Assembly: GCA_963736235.1 (NCBI GenBank)
Contig: CAVTOR010000028.1
Span: forward strand, 16,715-80,714
Reading direction: 5' to 3'
Length of the DNA stretch: 64,000 nucleotides
DNA from: CAVORB01 sp963736235
Lineage (GTDB): Bacteria; Pseudomonadota; Gammaproteobacteria; Chromatiales; Chromatiaceae
The first letter of the stretch is position 1; the number at the start of each line of letters is the position of its first letter. A model generated the notes under the pieces. The model ran no database searches. It was not told the DNA's origin and saw nothing but the letters and a program-made list of their open reading frames with translations. This document shows positions 25,983 through 36,365 of this stretch, piece by piece. A program made the position numbers and the translations under genes.

Positions 25983-27674
25983 GTGACCACCCAAGTCAAA
26001 CGCCATCAGATCGATTCCTTGGACGACCCGATCTTACCTGTGACCAAACGCGGGAAGGAGGTGCTGTGCGACCCGATGCTGAACAAGGGCAGCGGATTCC
26101 CAGACAGCGAACGTGACGCCTTGCGCATCCGCGGCCTGGTGCCGCCCCAAGTCGTCAGCATCGACGACCAGGTGACGCGCGTGATGGAGAACTTCCACCG
26201 CCAGGCGAACGACCTGGAGCGTTACATCCACCTGGAGACCCTGCACGACCGCAACGAGACCCTCTACTTCCGGGTCCTGCTCACCCACCTGCGTGAGCTC
26301 ACCCCCATCGTCTACACCCCCACGGTCGGCAAGGCGTGCAGCCACTTTGGCCACATCTACCGGCGCGCCCGGGGCATGTACTTCAGCGCGGCGGAGGTAC
26401 CCTGCTTCGACGACATGGTGCACAACTGGCCGGAGGAGGAGGTCGACATCGTCGTAGTCACCGACGGCAGCCGCATCCTGGGCCTGGGGGACCTTGGCGC
26501 GAACGGCATGGGTATCCCCATCGGCAAGCTCTCCCTCTACGTGGTGGGTGCCGGCGTCTACCCGTATCGCACCCTACCGGTGATGCTCGACCTCGGCACC
26601 AACGATGCCGCCCTGCGCGAGGATCCGCTGTATCTGGGCGAACGCATCCCGCGTCTGACCGGAGATGCGTACTATGCGGCGGTGGACGCCTTTGTGGGCG
26701 CTGTGCACAAACGCTGGCCCCGCGCCCTGATTCAGTTCGAGGACTTCTCCAACGACCATGCCTTCCCTCTGCTCGCGCGCTACCGCGACGATATCCTGTG
26801 CTTCAACGATGACATTCAGGGCACCGGGGCCGTCGCCCTAGCCGGGATCCTGAGCGCCCTGCGCATCACTGGGCAGACACTGGCCGACCAGCGGGTGGTA
26901 TTCCTGGGAGCGGGCTCCGCCGCGCGCGGCATCGCCGACGCCATCGCCGCCGGCATGATGCAGGCGGGCGGGCTGACCCTGGAGCAGGCCCGCGAGCGTA
27001 TCTGGATGCTGGACACCAAGGGCCTTGTCACCCGCGAACGCCTCGCCTCCCTGCCCGAGCACAAGCGCCCCTTCGCTCGCGAAGCGCCGCCGCTGACCGG
27101 TTTGGTCGAGGTCATCCGCCACGTGCGCCCTACGGTCCTGATCGGCGTGTGTGGCCAGCCGGGTGCCTTCACCGAGGAGGCGCTGCGTGAGCTGACCCGC
27201 CACTGCGCGCGGCCCATCGTCTTTTCCCTCTCCAACCCCACCGCGAAGGCCGAGTGCACCGCCGAGCAGGCATACGAATGGACCGAGGGGGCGGCGATTT
27301 TCGCGAGCGGCAGTCCCTTCCAACCGGTCGCCCGCGGCGGGCACTTGTTCGTACCCGGGCAGTGCAACAACATGTACATCTTCCCCGGGGTCGGGATGGG
27401 TGCGCTGAGCTGCCGGGCGCGGCGGGTGACGGACACCATGTTTTACGCCGCCGCGCGCACCCTGGCCGAGCAGGTGGGGGAGGATAGTTTGGGGGTGGGA
27501 CGCCTGTACCCAGACCTCGCCCTGATCCGGGAGATCTCCACCCGCATCGCCGCCGCCGTGTGCGAGGTCGCCTTCGACCAAGGCCTCGCCGGCATCGAGC
27601 CCCCGGACGACCTCGAGTCCTTCATCCGCGAACGGATGTTCCAGCCGCACTATGTGCCGTATGAGGCGGTGTGA
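25983..27674 (+). CDS. maeA: NAD-dependent malic enzyme
   Basis: This 563-residue cytoplasmic enzyme converts malate to pyruvate and CO2 with reduction of NAD(P)+. It starts at a GTG behind GAGGAGA. Malic-enzyme motifs are RNETLYFRVLLTHL, YTPTVGKACSHFG, the metal-binding segment FEDFSNDHAFPLLARYRDD, and the nucleotide site VVFLGAGSAARGIADA. The length and N-terminal extension fit the large (MaeA) class, which usually uses NAD+. It is a single gene with no frameshift. Confidence 0.93.
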   Translation: MTTQVKRHQIDSLDDPILPVTKRGKEVLCDPMLNKGSGFPDSERDALRIRGLVPPQVVSIDDQVTRVMENFHRQANDLERYIHLETLHDRNETLYFRVLLTHLRELTPIVYTPTVGKACSHFGHIYRRARGMYFSAAEVPCFDDMVHNWPEEEVDIVVVTDGSRILGLGDLGANGMGIPIGKLSLYVVGAGVYPYRTLPVMLDLGTNDAALREDPLYLGERIPRLTGDAYYAAVDAFVGAVHKRWPRALIQFEDFSNDHAFPLLARYRDDILCFNDDIQGTGAVALAGILSALRITGQTLADQRVVFLGAGSAARGIADAIAAGMMQAGGLTLEQARERIWMLDTKGLVTRERLASLPEHKRPFAREAPPLTGLVEVIRHVRPTVLIGVCGQPGAFTEEALRELTRHCARPIVFSLSNPTAKAECTAEQAYEWTEGAAIFASGSPFQPVARGGHLFVPGQCNNMYIFPGVGMGALSCRARRVTDTMFYAAARTLAEQVGEDSLGVGRLYPDLALIREISTRIAAAVCEVAFDQGLAGIEPPDDLESFIRERMFQPHYVPYEAV

Positions 27675-28359
27675 GCGCGGGCGAATCCCCTGTCTTCCGT
27701 CAGGCCGGTCGTGGCAGAAGATTTCAAGCGTGCCGAGCTTGGTCCCGTCAAGGGAAAGGCGGGACGACCGGCAAGTTTTCTTTGCCGCGCTCCTCCTGCG
27801 TGCCGAGGTGCGCTATCGGGACCACCAGCGCTGGTTCCCAGTGCCGGAAACCACTTTAAGAATCCAACCGTCCGCAGGATCGGGCAACGGACGCAGCTTG
27901 GCGCTCGCTGCTCCTGAGTCGCGTGCCGACGCGATGCGCCGAACAGGTGGTGCGCAAGGCCGCCTCCCCGTGGGTACATCGTCCATTGTGCGGCGTCCCG
28001 GCACGGTGATCTGATCCGGCGCGCAGATCGGATCCGTTCGTGAAACCCTGAACTGTAAAGGAGGGGAACCACTTGGACAGGGCGTCGTTCTTCCACGTCA
28101 ACTCCTCGGCTCGATCATTTTGGCTGCGGTCCTCACGTTTCGGGCGATTAGTGCACAAGGCGGGTCCCTGCGAAACCCGAACGGTGGGCGGCGGACTGTG
28201 TGGGAAAGACCTCGAATGGAAGTTTGAATCAGTGGATTGCCGTAGGGTTCGAGTCACGGACGCAACGTTGGCCTGTAATTTGCAGCGGTCGGTGCGGCAC
28301 TTTCCCCCGATACGGACTGACTGATCCTGCCGGGATCGCTAGATTAGGAGGAGGACTTG
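27675..28359. other. Gene-free stretch of about 685 bases
   Basis: Open frames here are short and unlike proteins. AGGAGGAGG at 28346-28354 is the ribosome site of the next gene. No repeat or RNA gene was recognised. Confidence 0.4.
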
Positions 28360-31218
28360 GTGAATATCCTGATGCGCCATGCTCTGTCGTTTGCGCGGGC
28401 AGCGGCGGTAATGCTGACCCTTGGCACCTCGGCCGCCTTTGCCGAGATCCAATTCCAAGACGTAAGCTCATTGGCTGGGATCACCGCTAGCGGTGAGACG
28501 TACGGCACCGGATTCATGGATGCCAACGGCGACGGTTATGCCGACATCTACGCCGACATGCATCAGTGGACACCCGCGGTGTTCTACTTCAATCAGCCTG
28601 GCGGCCCGGTGGCCGCCGGCGGTCGTCAGTTCACTGACCTTGCGGATCAGGTCCTGACGGGTACCGCCACCATTCCGGACGGGGGCAAGGTGCCGTTGGG
28701 AGACTGGAACCCGGACACCCACGGCATCGGCTCGGTCGATTGGGACAACGATGGCGACAAGGACCTCATGGAGGTTACGGGAGCGGGTTACATCTTCCCG
28801 ATGTGGGAGAACTTAGGTGCGGGGACTTTCGACAATCGCGGGGGTGAGCTTGGGTTCACGTACCCGGAGACTTGGGCCCGGGCCGGGCGCATGCCCACCG
28901 GCGGGCGCGAACCGCTGTTCTTCGATATCCCTCCCGCGGACGGCATGCTCGACGTGCTCATCACGGCCAGGGACAATTACCGTGCCTACCGTACGCCCAC
29001 CGCCATGTTCCGTCAGCAAACCGCCCCGGACGGCTCGCCCCTGTTCGTCATCGACGAGTCCACCGGCGTGGACCTGATCAATGACGTCGCCTGCCAGCAC
29101 GCCGTGTTGATCGAGCTGACCGGAGACGGGGTTCAGGACGTCATCTGCTCCGATTCAGCGAAGGTGCAGCGGGTGTGGGACGTCACCCAGCTGCCATTCC
29201 AGGAGCTGAACAGCGTAATCGGAAACGACCTCTACATCGCCTGGCCCTACGACCTCGCGGTCGGCGACTTCAACGGCGATCTGCTGAGCGACGTCTTCGG
29301 CCCGGGCGGCTCATCGGCAACGAACGTGGTGAGCCCTGTCGGCGACCGCGTGATTCACTCCTGGTTCGACTCCAACGTCGCTTTCGATGCTGGGTACAAC
29401 TTCAACGCGGTAGGCGCCGTAACCTTCGAGTTCGACTGGTGGACGGCGGTCGAAGAGATCTTCATCGGCGCCGCGGGCACGAATCCAGCCGACAGCAGCT
29501 ACCAGCTGACCTATCCGGGGCAGCTTCCCGGCCAGGCCCCGCGTCATGTCGTGTTCACCTTGACGGCCGATCAGGCGCAGGGGATCGCGCCGCGTGATCC
29601 CAGTGTGACCAGGGGGGTCTACATCGGCGTCGTCGACGGCCAGTGGCAGGTGCGGTTCTCGGGCATCGATTCCTGGATGATCGGCATGGTCGTCCGCGCC
29701 TCGACCTCTGTTTCCCAGCTCAGCACGGTGGGCGGCGCTCTTCTCGGACAGCCGACGGGCGGCTCACCCTACCTGTTCCTCCAAAATGCCAGCCACCAGT
29801 TGGTGGACAGGTCGAACCTGATCCAGGCCGTCAATCGCTCCTGCGGTTCGGCCGTGGCGGGCGATCTGGACAACGACATGGATCTCGACGTCTACGTCGC
29901 CTGCACGGGCGACTTGTCCAACCTGCCCAACGTCGTCTACGAGAACCAGGGCGATGGAACCCTGGTGCCCGTGCCGTTGGCCGGCGGCGCCGAGGGCCAG
30001 ATGCCCGAAGGGCGGGCGGATACTGTCAGCCTGGGCGATTACGACAACGACGGCCGGCTCGATGTGCTGGTCACCAACGGCCATCTGTTCCGGCCGTTCT
30101 CTTATGCCGGACAGATGCAGCTCTTCCGCAACACCGGCGGCAGCGGCAACCACTGGATTCAGGCCGATCTCGAGGGCGTCACCTCCAACCGCGACGGCAT
30201 CGGCGCCATCGTCTATGCCATCACCCCTGACGGCAAGATCCAGCTCAGGGAGAACGGTAACGGGGCGCACAAGAAATCCCAGAACTTCCCGCGCATCCAC
30301 TTCGGTCTGGCGCAGAACACCACCGTCGACCTCCAGGTGCACTGGCCAAGCGGTCTGGTCGATACCTTCATGAACCTCCAAGCCGACCAGATCCATACCC
30401 TGGCGGAGGGCGCCGGCGGTAACGCGGACTACGTGCTCAGCGTCGGCAATGTGGCGGTCAACGAGGGTGCCGGAGCCGCCGTGTTCACCGTGAATCTCTC
30501 GCCGGCGCCCGGTGCCGGGGAATCGGTGGTGGTGAGCTACCAGACCCAGGACGGCAGCGCCGTGGCCGGCAGCGACTACACGACCACGGCCGGCACGCTG
30601 ACCTATACCCAGGGACAAACGCAGAAGACCGTCTCGGTGCCAATCACCGACGACAATACCCCCGAGAGCACCGAGAGCTTTGGTCTGCAACTGACCAGCG
30701 CCGACTCCAACACCGCAACCGCCAGGGCCATCATCCTCGACGACGACAGCGGCGGTGCGCTGCCGCGGCAGAAGGTCTACACCGTTTCTCCCTGCCGGGT
30801 GGTCGACACCCGCGGCGCCGACCCGCAGCTTTCCACCTTCTCCGGGGATCGTCTGGCCCCCGGAGAGACGGTGTCGTTCTACGTCACCGGAAACCTGATC
30901 AACGGTCAGGGTGGAGCGGCGATTTGCGGCATCCCCCCCGAGGCCACCGGGGTGTTCGCCAACGTCGTCGCGGTCCTTCCGCAAGGCAGCGCGATGAGCA
31001 ACTATCTGACGGTCTATCCCTACGGCGAGAGCCGACCGCTCGCCTCGACCGTCAACTACCCGGCAGACATCACCGCCTTGGCCAACGGCGTGCTGGTGCC
31101 CCTGTGTGATCCGGCAGCAGCGACCTGTGACTACGATCTCAACGTCTACAACTACACCAGCCTCGCGGCGCACCTGGTGATCGATGTCACCGGATACCTC
31201 GCCGCGTCGGCGCCTTGA
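28360..31218 (+). CDS. Secreted multidomain protein: FG-GAP/VCBS repeats, UnbV/ASPIC, Calx-beta and a C-terminal domain
   Basis: About 952 residues from the GTG at 28360, five bases after AGGAGGAGG. It has a signal peptide (to about residue 28, ending SAAFA). Calcium-binding FG-GAP-type repeats contain motifs such as DANGDGYAD, DWDNDGDKDLM, DFNGDLLSD, DLDNDMDLDVY and DYDNDGRLDVL. A UnbV/ASPIC domain follows (GNHWIQADLEGVTSNRDGIG). Next is a Calx-beta domain (VNEGAGAAVFTVNLSPAPG ... AGSDYTTTAGTLTY). The last 145 residues begin VYTVSPCRVVDTR. Such proteins are surface or secreted adhesins. The next gene encodes the last domain alone. Confidence 0.88.
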   Translation: MNILMRHALSFARAAAVMLTLGTSAAFAEIQFQDVSSLAGITASGETYGTGFMDANGDGYADIYADMHQWTPAVFYFNQPGGPVAAGGRQFTDLADQVLTGTATIPDGGKVPLGDWNPDTHGIGSVDWDNDGDKDLMEVTGAGYIFPMWENLGAGTFDNRGGELGFTYPETWARAGRMPTGGREPLFFDIPPADGMLDVLITARDNYRAYRTPTAMFRQQTAPDGSPLFVIDESTGVDLINDVACQHAVLIELTGDGVQDVICSDSAKVQRVWDVTQLPFQELNSVIGNDLYIAWPYDLAVGDFNGDLLSDVFGPGGSSATNVVSPVGDRVIHSWFDSNVAFDAGYNFNAVGAVTFEFDWWTAVEEIFIGAAGTNPADSSYQLTYPGQLPGQAPRHVVFTLTADQAQGIAPRDPSVTRGVYIGVVDGQWQVRFSGIDSWMIGMVVRASTSVSQLSTVGGALLGQPTGGSPYLFLQNASHQLVDRSNLIQAVNRSCGSAVAGDLDNDMDLDVYVACTGDLSNLPNVVYENQGDGTLVPVPLAGGAEGQMPEGRADTVSLGDYDNDGRLDVLVTNGHLFRPFSYAGQMQLFRNTGGSGNHWIQADLEGVTSNRDGIGAIVYAITPDGKIQLRENGNGAHKKSQNFPRIHFGLAQNTTVDLQVHWPSGLVDTFMNLQADQIHTLAEGAGGNADYVLSVGNVAVNEGAGAAVFTVNLSPAPGAGESVVVSYQTQDGSAVAGSDYTTTAGTLTYTQGQTQKTVSVPITDDNTPESTESFGLQLTSADSNTATARAIILDDDSGGALPRQKVYTVSPCRVVDTRGADPQLSTFSGDRLAPGETVSFYVTGNLINGQGGAAICGIPPEATGVFANVVAVLPQGSAMSNYLTVYPYGESRPLASTVNYPADITALANGVLVPLCDPAAATCDYDLNVYNYTSLAAHLVIDVTGYLAASAP

Positions 31219-31238
31219 TCAGCTTTTGGGAGAAACAC

Positions 31239-31763
31239 ATGCGCACACTGACTCGATATGGATTCATCAGCACCCTGCTGGCTTCGTTCACCTTCAACCC
31301 CGCGGCCCAGGCGGGTGGCCCCTACGTCATCCACACCGTGTCGCCGTGCCGTGCGGTCGACACCCGTACCGCCGACCCGCAGCTTTCCACCTTCTCCGGG
31401 GATCGCCTCGCCCCTGGAGAGACCGTGCCCTTCTTCGTGACCGGTGCCCTGATCACCGGCCAGGGCGGAGAAGCCGACTGCGGCGTGCCCGCCGCGGCAA
31501 CGGGCGTGTTCGTCAACGTCACGGCCGTGCGCCCACTGGGCAGCGGCACCAGCGGCTACTTGACTCTCTATCCCTATGGTGAGAGCCAGCCGACGGCCTC
31601 CACCATCAACTACATGTCAGACGCCACCGCCGTGGCCAACGGCGTGCTGGTACCCCTGTGTGATCCGGCCGCAGCGACCTGTGACTACGATCTCAATGTC
31701 TACAACTTCACCAACCTCGCGGTGCATCTGGTGCTGGACGTTACCGGGTACCTGACCGAATGA
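31239..31763 (+). CDS. Secreted single-domain paralogue of the upstream protein's C-terminal domain
   Basis: 174 residues with a signal peptide ending about PAAQA. The ATG at 31239 follows GGGAGAAACAC. The mature part (VIHTVSPCRAVDTR, QLSTFSGDRLAPGETV, LCDPAAATCDYDLNVYN, VLDVTGYL) aligns end to end with the last domain of the upstream protein at roughly three quarters identity by eye. It includes paired cysteines that could form disulfides. The two genes are 20 bases apart and probably co-transcribed. Function unknown. Confidence 0.8.
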   Translation: MRTLTRYGFISTLLASFTFNPAAQAGGPYVIHTVSPCRAVDTRTADPQLSTFSGDRLAPGETVPFFVTGALITGQGGEADCGVPAAATGVFVNVTAVRPLGSGTSGYLTLYPYGESQPTASTINYMSDATAVANGVLVPLCDPAAATCDYDLNVYNFTNLAVHLVLDVTGYLTE

Positions 31764-32002
31764 GGTTGATCGTGTCGACCATCTCAACTTCCTTCGGCGG
31801 TACGCTGACGGAAAAGCCGGACGTTTTGAGGCGCTCACCATCCGTAAGCCGATCTTGGCGTAACAGGTGAACATTCACCGCTGCTTTGCGACCGCCATCC
31901 GGCCGAGGTGACGCCCAAACGCGGCTTATCGCGTCTACAAGCCTGCCCAGCTCCGCTGGGCATTTTGCTGCAGGGAGTAAGGTTGTCGGTGGCGGATTCT
32001 CA
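31764..32002. other. Intergenic stretch with a terminator
   Basis: No gene is seen apart from the hairpin at 31944-31965; the following DNA is the decayed duplicate of the hemerythrin region. Confidence 0.4.
31944..31965 (+). terminator. Probable rho-independent terminator
   Basis: TGCCCAG-ctccg-CTGGGCA followed by TTTT, about 180 bases after the secreted-protein pair. Confidence 0.5.
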
Positions 32003-32287
32003 AAGACGTTGCAGCGAAAGTTACCGGCAGGAGGGCGAATCGGTCTTGAATGAAGATCTCAAGTTTTTGGAGCATTGGTTGACCGGGCATATCCTTGGCG
32101 CCGATAAGGACTTGGGCGAATTTCTTTGCGAGGTGATGTAGGGGCCGTACGGGAAATCTTTCCGCTCGGGGCACTTTTCCGCGATCGTGGCTACGCCGCA
32201 TGTTTTGTAGCGGTACACCGTCGATGTGGATGCGCAGACGCCGAGGCACGAAAAAGTAGATTAGGGAAGCCCTTTTCGTCTGCATCG
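32003..32287 (+). pseudogene. Decayed duplicate of the bacteriohemerythrin 3' region
   Basis: This is copy B of block 1. The codons for ESVLNEDLKFLEHWLTGHIL and the end GADKDLGEFLCEVM are kept to the stop at 32141. The 5' half of the gene is absent, and one extra base (TTACCGGCAG versus TTACGGCAG) breaks the frame. The match to 23229-23513 continues past the stop into noncoding DNA. Confidence 0.85.
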
Positions 32288-32300
32288 GCAGCATCGCCGA

Positions 32301-32539
32301 ATTGCAGACCTTGTGGGTCGAGCTCCCATCTTCGGCAAGGGGTCGAGTTCATTCTTCGCCACTCCACCGGTCTTGTGGTGGTCTCGCAGTGTGGGTGAAC
32401 GGGCCGGTGGTAGAGGCGGGTTCGGGTCATCACGCTGATCCGGCTGGACTTATAGCAGCACCAGGGTGGCAAGGCCAAGGAAGGCGAAGAAGCCCACCAC
32501 GTCCGTGACAGTGGTCAGGATTACGCTCCCGGCCAGCGC
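32301..32539 (+). repeat. Segmental duplication block 2, copy B (overlaps the mgtE 3' end)
   Basis: Matches 25582-25820. Here the block is joined to block 1 by only 13 bases, whereas in the other copy 2.07 kb lies between them. Confidence 0.85.
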
Positions 32540-34069
32540 GGGGTCGATGCCGAAGCGGCGCATGATCAAGGGAATGGCCACGCCCGCCAGGGCGGCGCAC
32601 AGCAGGTTGAGCAGGATGGCAGCTGCGATGATGCCGCCAATCTCCCAGCTCCCGAACCAGAGGATGGCAAGGGCGGCGACGACCAGCGCCCAGATCAGCC
32701 CGTTCAGCGCCCCGATGCCGAACTCCTTCCACAGCAGGATGGTGGCATTGCCTCTCTCCACGTGTCCCGAGCGCAAGCCCCCGGATCACCAGGGTCAGGG
32801 TCTGGCTGCCGGCGATGCCGCCCATGCTGGCCACGATGGGCATCAGCACCGCCAGCGCGACCACCTTCTCCAGGGTGCCCTCGAACAGGCCGATGACCCA
32901 GGCCGCGAGAAAGGCCGTCACCAGGTTGATGCCCAGCCAGACCGCCCGCCGCCGCGCGCTGGTGAGCACCGGGGCGAACATGTCGTCCTCCTCGTCCAGC
33001 CCCGCCATGTTCATCAGCGAGCGCTCCGACTCCTCCCGAATCACGTCCACCACGTCGTCCACGGTGATGCGCCCGAGCAGGCGTCCATCGGCATCCATCA
33101 CCGGCGCGGAGATCAAGTCCAGGTCCTCGAAGCGCCGCGCCACCTCGCGGCTCGGAAGGTCAGCGGGGATGGCCGGAAACTCGGTGTCCATCACCTGCTT
33201 CACCCGTTGCTCCGGGCGGCTGGTGAGCAGGCGGCGCACCCTCAGCACCCCCTGGTAACGGTTCTGGCGGTCGACCACCATGAGCTTGTCGGTGTGATCG
33301 GGCAGATCCTCGAGCAGGCGCAGGTAGCGCAGCACCGAGCCGACGCGCAGTCCCGCGCGCACCGATATCTGATCGGTGTTCATGAGCCCGCCTGCGCTGT
33401 CTTCGGGGTAGGACAGCATGGCCTCGAGCTGCTCGCGCTCGCGCAGATCCATGGCGCGCAGCAGTTCCCGGCCGTTCTCGGTCGGCAGGTCCTGGATCAG
33501 GTCGACCAGGTCGTCCAGGTCCAGGCTCCGCGCGGCCGTGATCAGGTCTTCCCGGTCCATCTCGAGCGCGAGGCGCGCGCGAACCTCCTGGTGCAGGTGG
33601 GCGAGGATGCGTCCAGCGCGCTCGCTGTCCACCATTTCCCAGGCCGCGGAGCGCTCGCGGGGCGGCAATGATTCCAGCAGCCCCGCCGCCTTCGCCGGGT
33701 GGATCTGGCGCAGCATGCGCCCGACCCGCTTGAGCTTTCCCCGCTCCAGCGCATCGCGCAGCCGCGCGATCTGGGTAGTGGGCTTGGCGCCTCGGGTTCC
33801 AGGGACTCCGCCGCGTCCTCCGGGTCCTGGGTGAGAGAACCGCGCAGATCCTCGCCTAGATGGGCGAGCACGGCTTGCTCGGCGTCGTCGGCGACCTGCT
33901 GCCATACCGCGATCCGTTGCCCGAACTCCAGCGACTCGATCAGGCTCGCGACCTTGGCTGGGTGCATCTCCTGCAGGATCTTGCGAATGCGCTTGGACTT
34001 GCTTTTCTCCAGCGCCTGCCTGACCAGCTCGATCTCAGTTCTTTCCGGCGTTTGATCTGTCTCGCTCAT
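32450..34069 (-). CDS. mgtE: Magnesium transporter MgtE (two frameshifts)
   Basis: About 540 residues. The intracellular N-terminal helical domain starts MSETDQTPERTEIELVRQAL and contains two similar units (ILQEMHPAKVASLIESL and LRQIHPAKAAGLLESLPPRE), suggesting an internal duplication. A CBS pair follows (DKLMVVDRQNRYQGVLRVRR, DADGRLLGRITVDDVVDVIR), then membrane helices with the pore-region PIVASMGGIAGSQTLTLVIR and the C-terminal VTDVVGFFAFLGLATLVLL. Frames change near 33787 and near 32765. The family forms Mg2+ channels gated by cytosolic Mg2+. Its last codons are duplicated at 25731-25832. Confidence 0.92.
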
Positions 34070-34205
34070 TCACACCTCGATGTATCCTGGTAAGGGAATC
34101 TCGCCTTGCCGAGCGGGGGGATGAAAACTTCCGGTTCCGGGCGCGGTCACTCTGATCAGGTTTCGATCGCCCTGCCCGCAGTCAACCAGACGCGACTACA
34201 TCGAC

Positions 34206-35735
34206 ATGATACCAATCCACTGGCTTAAGGCCGCGCTGCTCCTGCTTCTCCCACTCGCCGCCTGCGCGGAACGCGGGTCGGAGTTCCCTCCGGCACCGGA
34301 CTTCCCCGCCGGGCTGCAATGGCTGAACGTGGAGCGTCCCCTGAGCCTCGCCGACCTGCGCGGCAAGGTCGTGATTCTGGACTTCTGGACCTACGGCTGC
34401 ATCAACTGTATTCATGTCATGGACGAGCTGGCCCGGCTGCGGGAGCGTTTCGGCAACAAGCTGGCGGTGATCGGGGTGCACTCGCCGAAGTTCGACAACG
34501 AGGCCAATCCCGAGACGCTGCGGGAGGTGCTCGTCCGCTATCAGCGCGCGGAGCCGGTGGTCAACGATCCGGAGTTTCGCATGATGCGCGCCTATGGGGT
34601 GCGCGCCTGGCCGACCCTGGCGGTGATCGATCCGCTCGGCGGCTATGTCGGCGATGTCGCCGGCGAGGGCCATGAGGGACGCCTCGGCCGGGCCATCGAG
34701 AAGCTGCTGGCGCTGTATCCGGATGCCATCGACGAGACGCCCATCGCGCTGAGTCTCCCCCAGGCAGACCAAGGCAGCGGCTGGTTCGCCGCCCCCGAGA
34801 AGATCGTGGTGGGCAAGGACCGGGTCGCCGTCAGCGACACTCTGCTCAACCGCATTCTGGTGACGACGCGAGAGGGCAAGGTCCTTCATGAGGTGGGCGG
34901 GCGGGAGCCGGGTTTCGAGGACGGCGTCCTCGCGGCGGCCCGTTTCCGGGCGCCCCGCGGGCTCGCCTTCGCCCCCGGCGGCATCCTCTATGTGGCCGAT
35001 ACGGGAAACCACGCCATCCGCCGAGTGGACCTGGCCGCGGGAGAAGTGACCACGATCGCGGGGTCCGGCAAGATGGGCTTGCGCGAGCCCGAAGGCACTG
35101 AGCCCCTGGCGGCGAATCTGCGCTCGCCCTGGGACCTGGCGCTGGATGGCGACTCCCTCTACATCGCCATGGCCGGGGAGCACCAGATCTGGCGCCTCGA
35201 CCTGAATGCTCGCACGCTAGCGCCCTTCGCGGGGTCGGGCCGGGAGGGTATCGCAGACGGTCCCCTGGCGAACGCCACCTTCAGCCAGCCGAGCGGTCTG
35301 GCCTTAGGGGACGGCAAGCTCTACGTCGCCGATCCCGAGTCCTCCGCGATCCGCGAGATCGACCTGGCCGAGGGCCGCGTGCGGACCCTGGTCGGAAGCG
35401 GTCTGTTCGACTTCGGTGACAGGGACGGCGACCTGGCCAAGGCGCGGCTTCAGCACCCGCTCGGGGTCGCCATCGCCGGCGACGGCAGCCTGCTCGTGGC
35501 GGATACCTACAATCACAAGCTCAAGCGCCTGGATCCGGATGGCCGCAAGCTGACCAGCCTGCTCGGGGACGGGCGGCCCGGGAAGGATGACGGGGGCGAG
35601 GGCCGGAGGATGAACGAGCCCGGCGGGCTGGCGGTTGTCGGCGGCCAGGTCCTGATCGCCGACACCAACAATGGCCGCATTCTGCGTTACGACGTCGCCA
35701 ACCGAGAAACCGAGGAGTGGAATCCGGTGCGGTGA
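34206..35735 (+). CDS. Thioredoxin-like/NHL-repeat lipoprotein
   Basis: 509 residues. The signal peptide ends in a lipobox (PLAAC), so it is probably anchored in the envelope. Residues about 45-175 are a thioredoxin fold with the active site CINC in WTYGCINCIHVMDEL. The rest is an NHL beta-propeller with repeated phrases GILYVADTGNHAIRRVDLA, KLYVADPESSAIREIDLAEG and SLLVADTYNHKLKRLDPDG. This domain order is that of NHLRC2-like proteins; the substrate is unknown. No frameshift. Confidence 0.88.
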   Translation: MIPIHWLKAALLLLLPLAACAERGSEFPPAPDFPAGLQWLNVERPLSLADLRGKVVILDFWTYGCINCIHVMDELARLRERFGNKLAVIGVHSPKFDNEANPETLREVLVRYQRAEPVVNDPEFRMMRAYGVRAWPTLAVIDPLGGYVGDVAGEGHEGRLGRAIEKLLALYPDAIDETPIALSLPQADQGSGWFAAPEKIVVGKDRVAVSDTLLNRILVTTREGKVLHEVGGREPGFEDGVLAAARFRAPRGLAFAPGGILYVADTGNHAIRRVDLAAGEVTTIAGSGKMGLREPEGTEPLAANLRSPWDLALDGDSLYIAMAGEHQIWRLDLNARTLAPFAGSGREGIADGPLANATFSQPSGLALGDGKLYVADPESSAIREIDLAEGRVRTLVGSGLFDFGDRDGDLAKARLQHPLGVAIAGDGSLLVADTYNHKLKRLDPDGRKLTSLLGDGRPGKDDGGEGRRMNEPGGLAVVGGQVLIADTNNGRILRYDVANRETEEWNPVR

Positions 35736-35755
35736 GATCGGGAGGCTTCGGGCTT

Positions 35756-35793
35756 AGAGACGACTTTGGCGGGTACGGCGGCTGGTCGTCTCT
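35756..35793 (+). terminator. Possible terminator hairpin after the NHL protein
   Basis: AGAGACGAC...GTCGTCTCT with a 20-base loop, 20 bases after the stop. There is no strong T-run, so this is tentative. Confidence 0.3.
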
Positions 35794-35893
35794 CTCGGAG
35801 AGCCTCAACATGGATCGCGATCGTCTTGAATCGGGTTGCGGCAGATCTCGAGCGGGGCCTGGAGAGGGATAGACGGCCGGATCAGGCGGATCG

Positions 35894-36127
35894 CTATCGT
35901 TCCGCTAAAGCGAAGTGGTACCCGCAACGGCACAGCATGGCGACCTCTTCTTCCGTCGCTTCAAAAATCTCGTAGTGCGTCGTTTCGGCATCATCCGGCC
36001 GCAGAAGCATGCCGTCGATCAGCACCCTGGATGACGCGTCCTGCCCGGGCCGGATGATGGCCTCGCGCACGAACGAGGCGTTTACCCAACGTCCACCGAG
36101 TCGTGTCAACCGTGCCCTGAGCTTCAT
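35894..36127 (-). CDS. Small hypothetical protein
   Basis: 77 residues starting MKLRARLTRLGGRWVNASFV and ending with AMLCRCGYHFALAER. Composition is protein-like (IIRPGQDASSRVLIDGMLLR) but no clear ribosome site precedes the ATG. The family is not recognised. Confidence 0.45.
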   Translation of the reverse strand: MKLRARLTRLGGRWVNASFVREAIIRPGQDASSRVLIDGMLLRPDDAETTHYEIFEATEEEVAMLCRCGYHFALAER

Positions 36128-36365
36128 GGTCTGTAGCTTGTTCTTGAGCGGCTATGCGTGTTTGGACATCCCTGGTGGCGGCGCAATAGGCCGGATTTGG
36201 GACTGCTTCTCGCCCTCTGGCGAAGTCCTTACAGCGTATAGTCTCATAACTACAGGAAATGAAAGAGACTTTTAAGCTTTCGTTACGGATGTCGGGCCGA
36301 CGGGAAGCGCGTAGGGCCGTTCGCGGAGGGGCGCCGTCCGTGGCGCTTCGGGTAGAGAAGGCGGG

